Part shown: positions 34,725 through 42,044 of the stretch, piece by piece
Position numbering within the stretch: the stretch's first letter is position 1
How the letters are laid out: every line of letters begins with the position of its first letter
Source of the DNA: Pseudomonas tritici
Lineage (GTDB): Bacteria; Pseudomonadota; Gammaproteobacteria; Pseudomonadales; Pseudomonadaceae
NCBI RefSeq assembly: GCF_014268275.3
Contig: NZ_CP077084.1
Coordinates: 6,176,196 to 6,240,195, forward strand
Length of the DNA stretch: 64,000 bases
Direction: 5' to 3'
Program-made: the position numbers and the translations under genes
The notes under the pieces: model-generated
The model's input: only the letters and a program-made list of their open reading frames with translations
Told to the model about the DNA's origin: nothing
Databases searched by the model: none

Positions 34725-35849
34725 CTACTCCTGCTTCGCCGACGTAGCCGCCGGTGTGGCCGCTGCCTTGGCTTCGTCAGCAGACAGATGACGACGCTCA
34801 AGATACGCCTGCACAGCAGCCAGGCTCGCGGCCAGGTCCGGCGTCACCACCGACACCGTCTTGGGCTCAAGTTCGGCGATACGCGCGAGCATCGCCTTGC
34901 TCTGCGGGTTGTCCTGGTTAAAGTTATCCTGCAACACGCTACGCGCCTCGCCGAGGGAGCGGCTGTACACAGCCGACTCCCCGTTGAGCGCCGCCCATTG
35001 CGCCTGCTCCAGGGCCAGGCTCAAGGCCAGGCGCACTTGGTTCAGGCCTTGGCCGGCCAGCAGTGGGCGAATGTTGTCATCCGGGTTGAAGTCGATGCGG
35101 AAGTAACGGGAAATCTGCTCCCACCATTGGCGCCAACGGCTGTCGGTATCCGTGGTCGGACGCCCCTCGGAAGCAGGCTCGGTCAGTTGATACTCCGGAG
35201 CAATGGCCGCCAGCTGCACGACTTGGTCACGCAAGGCCGCCAATTGCAGGTACAGCCCAGTGCGATCCGGCTGCTCGGTGCTGCGCAGCGCTGCAAGGCT
35301 CTTGGCCAACTGCTCACGGGAGGCGTAGGAACCTGGATCGCTTTGCTCGCGAAGAATCTCGTCGGCGCCCTGCACCAGCGCTTGGGCGCTATTGATATCT
35401 TGCAAGGCAGACAGACGCAGGCTCGCCAGGCGAATCAAGTGTTCAGCCTCGGCCAAACGCCAGTCCTTGCGGCTGGATCCCAACACGGTCTCAAGGCGCT
35501 GGCTCAGGCGCTGCTGATCGCCCTGCAACTGGGCCACCAGACGACGGCGCTCCTCCAGCTCATCCGCACCCGGCAACTGCGCCAGCCGCGCGGCCAGTTG
35601 TTGCTGGCTCTGCTTGAGAGACTGGGATTGGTCATCGAGGGTCTGCACTTGGCCCAGCTGTTGCTGGCTGCTGGCTTGCAGGGCGCGGACCTGCCAGATC
35701 CCCCAACCGCCGGCGGCAACACCGGCGGCGCCGAGCAGCAAGGCGACGACTGCCAGGCCATTGCCACGGCGCGGCGCGGTGACCGGTGACTCAACCGGCG
35801 CACCAAGTGCGGGTTGGGCTTCATCTTTAGGCAAGGCTGTTTCGCTCAC
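34725..35849 (-). CDS. hemX: HemX, uroporphyrinogen-III C-methyltransferase-like membrane protein
   Basis: A 374-residue protein with one transmembrane helix near residues 33-55 (GLAVVALLLGAAGVAAGGWGIW), followed by a coiled coil (QTLDDQSQSLKQSQQQLAARL, about 70-130) and a HemX domain with SRYFRIDFNPDDNIRPLLAG near 260. Databases often call it a C-methyltransferase, but no SAM-binding motif is present, so that activity is doubtful. It is 41 bases after hemD. The likely role is a scaffold with HemY. Confidence 0.9.
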   Translation of the reverse strand: MSETALPKDEAQPALGAPVESPVTAPRRGNGLAVVALLLGAAGVAAGGWGIWQVRALQASSQQQLGQVQTLDDQSQSLKQSQQQLAARLAQLPGADELEERRRLVAQLQGDQQRLSQRLETVLGSSRKDWRLAEAEHLIRLASLRLSALQDINSAQALVQGADEILREQSDPGSYASREQLAKSLAALRSTEQPDRTGLYLQLAALRDQVVQLAAIAPEYQLTEPASEGRPTTDTDSRWRQWWEQISRYFRIDFNPDDNIRPLLAGQGLNQVRLALSLALEQAQWAALNGESAVYSRSLGEARSVLQDNFNQDNPQSKAMLARIAELEPKTVSVVTPDLAASLAAVQAYLERRHLSADEAKAAATPAATSAKQE

Positions 35850-35890
35850 GTATCCGTCCTTTGCGTTTCAGAGAGTGACTACGGCATGCC

Positions 35891-36640
35891 TCATAGGGCA
35901 ACGCTGCGTAACGCCACTAACAAAGCCGCGGCACTCGCACCGCGGCAATCCACAACTTTTTCTGCGCCAGCGCCCCGCGCCATCTCGAAGACTCGCGGGC
36001 TCGGCACGAACAACGGCAGCTGTGCCACCTGTGGCCAATCGGCTCCGGCCAAGGCGTGCAGGTGCAAAAAACCCTGCCCACTGCTGACCACCAGGCCGTT
36101 CAAGCGTTCCAACTGGATGCGTTGCATCAGTACCCCGGCGTCGTAGGCCGGAAGGAAACGGCGATACAATTCCAGATAGTCGACACTAGCACCACTCGCA
36201 CGCAAACGCTCCGCCAGCAGCTCGCGACCGCCCTCGCCCCGCAGGATTAACACGCGTGCATCCGGGCGAGCGATAGCCTCGCGCAACGCAGGCAATTGAA
36301 GCAAGGCCTCGCTGTCATCGCCAGTAGGGGGATAGTGAACGTTGAGGCCGTGTTCGGCCAGTACCTGCGCAGTGGCTGCGCCGACGCTGAACCACGGCAG
36401 TCGCGGCCATGCTCGATCCAGCTGTCGCACGGCCAAGCGCGCGGCGGGCTTACTGACGACAATCACCGCACAATAGCGGCCCAGGTCGCGCAAGACTGCC
36501 AGCTGTTCAGGTGTAACGGGAAGCGGCTCGATGTCCAACAACGGTAGGCTGCTGCTGAAAATGCCGGCGCCGGCCAACGTCCCCGCCAGGGCCAACGACT
36601 CCTCGGCAGGCCGCGTCAGCAGCACACGCCATTCGGTCAC
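35891..36640 (-). CDS. hemD: Uroporphyrinogen-III synthase
   Basis: A 249-residue enzyme that closes hydroxymethylbilane to uroporphyrinogen III with inversion of ring D. The two-domain HEM4 fold is seen in [17 protein letters not shown] at the N-terminus, [14 protein letters not shown] near 58, [17 protein letters not shown] near 77 and [20 protein letters not shown] near 125. The family is poorly conserved, but position downstream of hemC settles the assignment. Its ATG overlaps the hemC stop by ATGA. Confidence 0.95.
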   Translation of the reverse strand: MTEWRVLLTRPAEESLALAGTLAGAGIFSSSLPLLDIEPLPVTPEQLAVLRDLGRYCAVIVVSKPAARLAVRQLDRAWPRLPWFSVGAATAQVLAEHGLNVHYPPTGDDSEALLQLPALREAIARPDARVLILRGEGGRELLAERLRASGASVDYLELYRRFLPAYDAGVLMQRIQLERLNGLVVSSGQGFLHLHALAGADWPQVAQLPLFVPSPRVFEMARGAGAEKVVDCRGASAAALLVALRSVAL

Positions 36641-37578
36641 TGCGGACCGGCCTCGCCGTAGATTTTTTGCAGGATGGCACCGGCGCCTTTGTCCAACAGC
36701 TCTTCGGCCACCTGGATGCCCAGTGCCGTCGCGTCACGCTGCGGGCCGCGCACCTCGGCCGTCAGCAAGGTGCCACCTTCCGGGTCCCCTACCAGGCCGC
36801 GCAACCACAGGTTTTCACCTTCGAGCACGGCGTAGCAGGCGATTGGCACCTGGCAGCCACCGTTGAGGTGCTTGTTCAGGGCACGCTCGGCCGTGACGCG
36901 CACTTCGGTGTCGTGGTGATCCAGGGGTTTGAGCAGGGCGTGGATTTCACTGTCGGCGGTACGACACTCGATGCCAACGGCGCCTTGCCCACCTGCGGGC
37001 AGGCTGTCCTCGACGCTGATGGCCGAGGTGATACGGTCTTCGAAACCCAGGCGGATCAGGCCCGCCGCTGCGAGGATGATCGCGTCATATTCGCCGGCGT
37101 CCAGCTTCGCCAGGCGGGTGTTGACGTTGCCACGCAGAAATCGGATCTGCAGGTCCGGGCGGCGGGTCAGCAGCTGTGCCTGGCGGCGCAGGCTCGAAGT
37201 GCCGACGATGCTGCCCAGGGGCAATGCTTCCAGGGACGCGTAAGTGTTGGAAACGAAAGCATCGCGCGGGTCTTCGCGTTCGCAGATGCAAAACAGACCC
37301 AGGCCTTCAGGGAAGTCCATGGGCACGTCTTTCATCGAATGCACGGCGATGTCGGCTTCGTTCTCCAGCAGCGCTGTTTCCAGTTCCTTGACGAACAAAC
37401 CCTTGCCGCCGATCTTCGACAGAGGCGAGTCGAGCAGCTTATCGCCACGACTGACCATAGGCACCAGGGACACCTTGAGGCCAGGGTGGGCCAGCTCCAG
37501 GCGTGCTTTGACGTATTCGGCCTGCCACAAGGCCAGGGCGCTTTTACGGGTGGCGATGCGGATTTCGCGAGAGGACAT
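36637..37578 (-). CDS. hemC: Porphobilinogen deaminase (hydroxymethylbilane synthase)
   Basis: A 313-residue enzyme that links four porphobilinogens into hydroxymethylbilane on a covalently bound dipyrromethane cofactor. Segments are [20 protein letters not shown] at the N-terminus, [15 protein letters not shown] near 130, [19 protein letters not shown] near 150, and the cofactor cysteine in [13 protein letters not shown] near 242. A -10-like TATTAT lies at 37609-37614 on the minus strand. It heads the hem operon, 138 bases after algR, with hemD overlapping. Confidence 0.97.
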   Translation of the reverse strand: MSSREIRIATRKSALALWQAEYVKARLELAHPGLKVSLVPMVSRGDKLLDSPLSKIGGKGLFVKELETALLENEADIAVHSMKDVPMDFPEGLGLFCICEREDPRDAFVSNTYASLEALPLGSIVGTSSLRRQAQLLTRRPDLQIRFLRGNVNTRLAKLDAGEYDAIILAAAGLIRLGFEDRITSAISVEDSLPAGGQGAVGIECRTADSEIHALLKPLDHHDTEVRVTAERALNKHLNGGCQVPIACYAVLEGENLWLRGLVGDPEGGTLLTAEVRGPQRDATALGIQVAEELLDKGAGAILQKIYGEAGPQ

Positions 37579-37716
37579 GGATCAATCCGTACTGAAAAGA
37601 TATGACGGATAATAACAGCTCAGGGAAATACGCTTTGATTTGAATCAGCAAGTGCGGGGCCTCCCTGGCCGCGACGCACCGGGATAAGGAATGCAGGCCT
37701 CGCCACAGACGCTGGG

Positions 37717-38463
37717 CTAAAGCTGCTGCATCATCTTGCGCACGCCGGCAACATGCCTTCGGCTGACGATCAACGCATCGCCGTTAAGGCCTTTCAGGAA
37801 TAGCTGAAAATGACCCAGGGGCGTGCGTTGCAGGCGTTCAATTCGCTCGCGGGCCACCAGCGCGTTGCGGTGGATACGCACGAAGCGGTCGCCGAACTCA
37901 TCCTCAAGCGCCTTGAGCGGCTCATCAAGCAACACTTCGCCGCCTTGGTGGCGCAAGGTCACATACTTGTGATCGGCAATAAAATAGACCACCTCGCCCA
38001 GAGGGATCAGTTCAATGCCTTTGCGTGTACGGGCACTGATATGGCTGCGTGGCCCATTACCACTTTGAGCGGCTGGCTGAGTGAGCGCGGCGAGCTGTAT
38101 GCGGGTTGGGCGCTCGGCCTTTTTCAGGGCTTTGAGCAATGCTTCGCCCGCCACCGGTTTGATGAGAAAGCTGACTCCGCTGTCTTCCAGCGTCTGCGCA
38201 GAAAACTCTTCGCCCGTTGCACAGAACACTACGGCCGGTGGGGACTCTCGCTCGCTCAGTCGGGCGGCAACTTGCAGGCCGTCAAGGCCCGGCATACGGA
38301 TATCGAGCAACACCACGTCAGGCTTGAGGCTGTCGATCAGCGTCAACGCCTCTTCGCCCGTGGTGGCGCTCGGCTCTAATACTGCATAACCCTCGAGTTC
38401 ACTGACCAGACGGCTCAGTCGCTCGCGGGCTTGGGGTTCGTCATCAACGATCAGGACATTCAT
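37717..38463 (-). CDS. algR: AlgR, LytTR-family response regulator
   Basis: A 248-residue regulator. The receiver domain (1-120) has the acidic pair D7-D8, the phospho-acceptor D54 (VVLLDIRMPG) and the lysine in SFLIKPV. The LytTR DNA-binding domain spans about 145-245 (IELIPLGEVVYFIADHKYVT, RIHRNALVA). In P. aeruginosa AlgR controls alginate, twitching and virulence genes and pairs with the unorthodox kinase AlgZ/FimS encoded just upstream. Here that gene is reduced to a C-terminal remnant whose stop still overlaps the algR ATG (ATGA). I chose MNVLIVDDE as start; an 11-codon upstream extension is not family-like. Confidence 0.95.
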   Translation of the reverse strand: MNVLIVDDEPQARERLSRLVSELEGYAVLEPSATTGEEALTLIDSLKPDVVLLDIRMPGLDGLQVAARLSERESPPAVVFCATGEEFSAQTLEDSGVSFLIKPVAGEALLKALKKAERPTRIQLAALTQPAAQSGNGPRSHISARTRKGIELIPLGEVVYFIADHKYVTLRHQGGEVLLDEPLKALEDEFGDRFVRIHRNALVARERIERLQRTPLGHFQLFLKGLNGDALIVSRRHVAGVRKMMQQL

Positions 38464-38708
38464 ATTGCGCTGGATTCCTGCGTGAGTCTCGCACAAGGAT
38501 AGCGTAGACAGGTGCGGTGACTTGCGTCACAGCGATCCACGCTAAGACTAGCGCGAGCGGCAAAAAGTGCCCTGAGAGTGGCACCCATATTTACCCGGAC
38601 CTGTTCAATAGCGCCCAAGACCTGCTGCCTTAGGGCATCGTCGTAGGGTTTGCTGATACACAATCGAATACCCCCCCTTTCTAATGGATAGTCTGGGCTA
38701 TGACCGCA
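38460..38708 (-). pseudogene. algZ: Decayed C-terminal remnant of sensor kinase algZ/fimS
   Basis: On the minus strand directly upstream of algR an open stretch of about 80 codons reads RGGIRLCISKPYDDALRQQ, later LFAARASLSVDR and RTCLRYPCARLTQE, ending SSAI at a TGA that overlaps the algR ATG. From memory this resembles the C-terminal end of Pseudomonas AlgZ (ATP-binding domain end, consensus close to SLSVERRDGRHYTCLRYPCARLTQEARAI in pieces). An in-frame TGA closes the frame at about 38711, and no histidine-box or membrane helices are found upstream before argH. A run of seven G at 38671-38677 may mark a slippage. So the kinase is lost, leaving a non-functional tail. Confidence 0.7.
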
Positions 38709-38967
38709 TCACCCGACTTTGGTGCATTCACACACTATCAGTCCAACTGTAGACGCTCGCTGAGACGACATTGCTGAATCGACAAATATCGTTTCAATAA
38801 GCCCCTGTACCCAGTCTCGTCCCGGACGCGGTCGGCGGCAAGGCACTTAGCCATCGTTTGCATAAATAAAAATGCCGACGACCCGCAGCCCCGCCTCCAC
38901 GGGCAACCCTGTTATCATCGCCGGCACAACTCCATGCCTCTTTATTAAGCAGATCACGAGCGAATCC

Positions 38968-40362
38968 ATGAGCACCGACAAGACCAACCAGTCCTGGGGC
39001 GGCCGCTTCAGTGAACCCGTCGACGCCTTCGTCGCCCGCTTCACCGCCTCCGTCACCTTCGACCAGCGCCTGTACCGCCACGACATCATGGGCTCCATCG
39101 CCCACGCGACGATGCTGGCCAAGGTCGGCGTGCTGACCGACGCCGAGCGCGACAGCATCATCGACGGCCTGACCACCATTCGTGGTGAGATCGAAGCTGG
39201 CACGTTCGACTGGCGCGTCGACTTGGAAGACGTGCACATGAATATCGAGGCGCGCCTCACCGACCGCATCGGTGTGACCGGTAAGAAGCTGCACACCGGG
39301 CGCAGCCGTAACGACCAGGTGGCCACCGATATTCGCCTGTGGCTGCGTGATGAAATCGACCTGATCCTGTCCGAAATCACTCGCCTGCAGAAAGGTTTGC
39401 TGGAACAGGCCGAGCGCGAATCAGACACCATCATGCCGGGCTTCACTCACCTGCAGACCGCCCAGCCTGTGACCTTTGGCCACCACCTGCTGGCCTGGTT
39501 CGAAATGCTCAGCCGCGACTACGAGCGCCTGGTGGATTGCCGCAAGCGCGCCAACCGCATGCCCTTGGGCAGCGCCGCGCTGGCTGGCACCACCTACCCG
39601 ATCGACCGCGAATACACCGCGCAGCTGCTGGGCTTCGATGCCGTCGGTGGCAACTCGTTGGATGGTGTGTCAGACCGTGACTTCGCCATTGAATTCTGCG
39701 CCGCGGCCAGCATCGCGATGATGCACCTGTCGCGCTTCTCGGAAGAGCTGGTGCTGTGGACCAGCGCGCAGTTCCAGTTCATCGACCTGCCGGACCGCTT
39801 CTGCACCGGCAGCTCGATCATGCCGCAAAAGAAAAACCCCGACGTGCCAGAACTGGTACGTGGCAAAAGCGGCCGTGTATTCGGCGCGCTGATGGGCCTG
39901 CTGACCCTGATGAAAGGCCAACCCCTGGCCTACAACAAGGACAACCAGGAAGACAAAGAACCGCTGTTCGACGCCGCCGACACCCTGCGTGACTCGCTGC
40001 GCGCGTTTGCCGACATGATCCCGGCGATCAAGCCCAAGCACGCGATCATGCGTGAAGCGGCACTGCGCGGGTTCTCCACCGCGACCGACCTGGCGGACTA
40101 CCTGGTGCGCCGTGGCCTGCCGTTCCGCGACTGCCACGAAATCGTCGGCCACGCCGTGAAATATGGCGTGGACACCGGCAAGGACCTGGCGGAAATGAGC
40201 CTGGAAGAACTGCGCACGTTCAGCGACCAGATCGAACAGGATGTGTTTGCCGTGCTGACCCTGGAAGGCTCGGTGAATGCCCGTAATCACATCGGCGGTA
40301 CTGCGCCGGCGCAGGTGAAGGCAGCTGTCGTGCGCGGCCAGGCCCTCCTCGCCAGCCGATAA
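38968..40362 (+). CDS. argH: Argininosuccinate lyase
   Basis: A 464-residue enzyme of the fumarase/aspartase superfamily, splitting argininosuccinate into arginine and fumarate in the last step of arginine synthesis. Segments are [20 protein letters not shown] at the N-terminus, [13 protein letters not shown] near 110, [20 protein letters not shown] near 155, and the superfamily signature [12 protein letters not shown] near 282. The start MSTDKTNQS is the usual one; the frame is open 32 codons upstream. It is divergent from algR and the algZ remnant and stands alone before a REP element. Confidence 0.97.
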   Translation: MSTDKTNQSWGGRFSEPVDAFVARFTASVTFDQRLYRHDIMGSIAHATMLAKVGVLTDAERDSIIDGLTTIRGEIEAGTFDWRVDLEDVHMNIEARLTDRIGVTGKKLHTGRSRNDQVATDIRLWLRDEIDLILSEITRLQKGLLEQAERESDTIMPGFTHLQTAQPVTFGHHLLAWFEMLSRDYERLVDCRKRANRMPLGSAALAGTTYPIDREYTAQLLGFDAVGGNSLDGVSDRDFAIEFCAAASIAMMHLSRFSEELVLWTSAQFQFIDLPDRFCTGSSIMPQKKNPDVPELVRGKSGRVFGALMGLLTLMKGQPLAYNKDNQEDKEPLFDAADTLRDSLRAFADMIPAIKPKHAIMREAALRGFSTATDLADYLVRRGLPFRDCHEIVGHAVKYGVDTGKDLAEMSLEELRTFSDQIEQDVFAVLTLEGSVNARNHIGGTAPAQVKAAVVRGQALLASR

Positions 40363-40367
40363 AAGCA

Positions 40368-40430
40368 TCGCAGGCAAGCCAGCTCCCACAGGAAATCGCA
40401 TTCCAAGGTGGGAGCCGGGCTTGCCCGCGA
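40368..40430. repeat. REP element between argH and a glutathione transferase gene
   Basis: TCGCAGGCAAGCCAGCTCCCAC and GTGGGAGCCGGGCTTGCCCGCGA are imperfect inverted arms around a 19-base loop. In this copy the arms are inverted relative to the 13964 element (CTCCCAC faces inward). It sits between convergent genes. Confidence 0.8.
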
Positions 40431-40455
40431 TAGCGTCCTGCCAGACGCCAAAGGT

Positions 40456-41115
40456 CTATTTTTTGGCAGCGATCATCGCCATAAACGCCGGCATTGCGGC
40501 CTCCCTGTCCGCTGCCACTTTCTGAGCGTTGGGCATGGCATGCAACCTTTCCAGCAACGCCTTGGCCGCCGGCATCTCTGCCAGCAAATCCATTCCAAAC
40601 AGCTTCTCGCCCACCGCACAGGCGAGGTTCACGCTGTACATGAAATACAAATCCGCAATCGTGAAACGCTCCCCTGCCACAAACGGCGCGAACTTGCCGT
40701 GCCTGCCCAGCGCACTCAAGCCCAACAGCAATTCGGCCTTGGACTTCTCCTTGATCGCCTCCGGCACCGGCATACCAAAAAACGCCTCGGCAAAACACGC
40801 CCGCGCGGGCAGTTCGATGTACAACTCGATTTCCCGGCATAGCGCCAGCACCTGTGCACGCTGGAACAGCTCGGCCGGCAGCAGTGCAGGCCCTTCCTGG
40901 GTGTGCTCGATGTATTCGAGAATCACACTGGTCTCGTTGATAAAACCCTGTTTAACGCCCAGCACCGGCACTTTGCCACGTGGGCTGACTGCCAGGGCTT
41001 CGGGGGTTTGTCCGGCATAAAAAGGCACCTCTTCGAAAGCTAGCTCTTTCTCTAACAGCGCCAGCTTGACCATGTTGTAGTAGTTGCTGACCGAGAATCC
41101 GTAGAGTTTGAGCAT
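40456..41115 (-). CDS. Glutathione S-transferase family protein
   Basis: A 219-residue protein. The N-terminal thioredoxin-like domain (LKLYGFSVSNYYNMVKLALLE) contains the SVSNYY stretch at the usual catalytic Ser/Cys/Tyr position, the cis-proline in RGKVPVLGVKQG near 51, and a NETSVILEYIE glutathione-binding loop near 62. The C-terminal domain is helical with FTIADLYFMYSVN near 155. It is a stand-alone gene. The substrate is unknown. It is not the same as the stress-related maleylacetoacetate isomerases, which have a serine in a SSxxR motif. Confidence 0.88.
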   Translation of the reverse strand: MLKLYGFSVSNYYNMVKLALLEKELAFEEVPFYAGQTPEALAVSPRGKVPVLGVKQGFINETSVILEYIEHTQEGPALLPAELFQRAQVLALCREIELYIELPARACFAEAFFGMPVPEAIKEKSKAELLLGLSALGRHGKFAPFVAGERFTIADLYFMYSVNLACAVGEKLFGMDLLAEMPAAKALLERLHAMPNAQKVAADREAAMPAFMAMIAAKK

Positions 41116-41241
41116 TGCGGTTGCCTCCGAGCCGGGAATGGGGTTGGCTGCATGCGTTATAGCTCCCCGTGCCGGGCCTTGCCAGCAGCATCACCGGCTT
41201 GAATGGGGGTAGACTGGCGCCCTTTCCCAGAGGAGCCTGCC

Positions 41242-41526
41242 ATGAGCGAGCCGACCGATATCGACAACGACGAAGAAGAATTCACTGAAACCACCCTGAT
41301 CGAAGCAATCGAAAACCAGATCGAGAGCGAAAACCCACCCGCCGCCAAGGCAACTTTCAACAAGCTGACCCTGGTGGGTTATGAGCGTGAAGAAATCCTG
41401 CAACTGATGGCCCACGTGCTCGCTGTCGAGATAGATGCGCTACTGGAAGAGGACCGTGCTTTCAATACCGAATGGTATGAAACTGCACTGCGTGCACTGC
41501 CGGAATTGCCGCCCGAAAAGCAATAA
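41242..41526 (+). CDS. Small acidic conserved protein of unknown function
   Basis: A 94-residue, very acidic protein with an N-terminal DNDEEEFTETTLIEAIENQI stretch and a helical core (KLTLVGYEREEILQLMAHVL, AVEIDALLEEDRAF). AGAGGAGCC precedes the ATG, a good ribosome site, and codon use matches neighbours, so it is a real gene. No domain is recognised. It lies before a TIGR02647 gene and cyaA on the same strand, with gaps of about 95 and 165 bases that suggest separate transcription. Confidence 0.75.
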   Translation: MSEPTDIDNDEEEFTETTLIEAIENQIESENPPAAKATFNKLTLVGYEREEILQLMAHVLAVEIDALLEEDRAFNTEWYETALRALPELPPEKQ

Positions 41527-41622
41527 ATCCAACACGCAGCAACACACTGGACAGTTCGGCAAAGTGCGTTCACCTTATGGCCTGCTAGCCTCTAATAAAT
41601 TCTTAGAAAGTCTGGAGTCCTT

Positions 41623-41877
41623 ATGTCGTTTACCCCTGAGTTGGTTGCCGAACTGGAAATCCTTGTACTCTTCAGCCTGGATAGCACCCAGGAAGGTCTG
41701 AAAGTCCATCAGACCGCTGCCCCTACTGCCATCGCCGCTGCCAAGCGCCTGTTCGAGAAAGGACTGATCGATCAGAAAGACGGGGGCTACCTGACCCCAC
41801 TTGGCCGGGATGCCGCAGAACAAGCCAAAACCCTGCTGACCATCCTGACCACCGTCACCGCCAAAGAAGCCGCCTGA
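41623..41877 (+). CDS. TIGR02647-family small protein
   Basis: An 84-residue protein starting MSFTPELVAELEILVLFSLD, with AAPTAIAAAKRLFEKGLIDQ and GGYLTPLGRDAAEQA following. The middle looks like a winged-helix segment (helix, turn, then a short beta hairpin GLIDQKDGGYLT), so a DNA-binding role is conceivable. The family is known mostly from Pseudomonas and relatives and has no proven function. GGAG lies before the ATG. Confidence 0.8.
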   Translation: MSFTPELVAELEILVLFSLDSTQEGLKVHQTAAPTAIAAAKRLFEKGLIDQKDGGYLTPLGRDAAEQAKTLLTILTTVTAKEAA

Positions 41878-42044
41878 TACCTGATACGCCCATGGAGTCC
41901 GCCACTTGCGGATTCCGCGGGTGTTGCTGCGCAAGTGCGAAAATTCTGACGTCAAAAACCATTTCCCGCTAAACCTCCTACGCTACTGGCTGTAAACTCC
42001 TACATGGCCGCCCACGTCGGGCTCTGCGAGCCACCGACTTCGAC

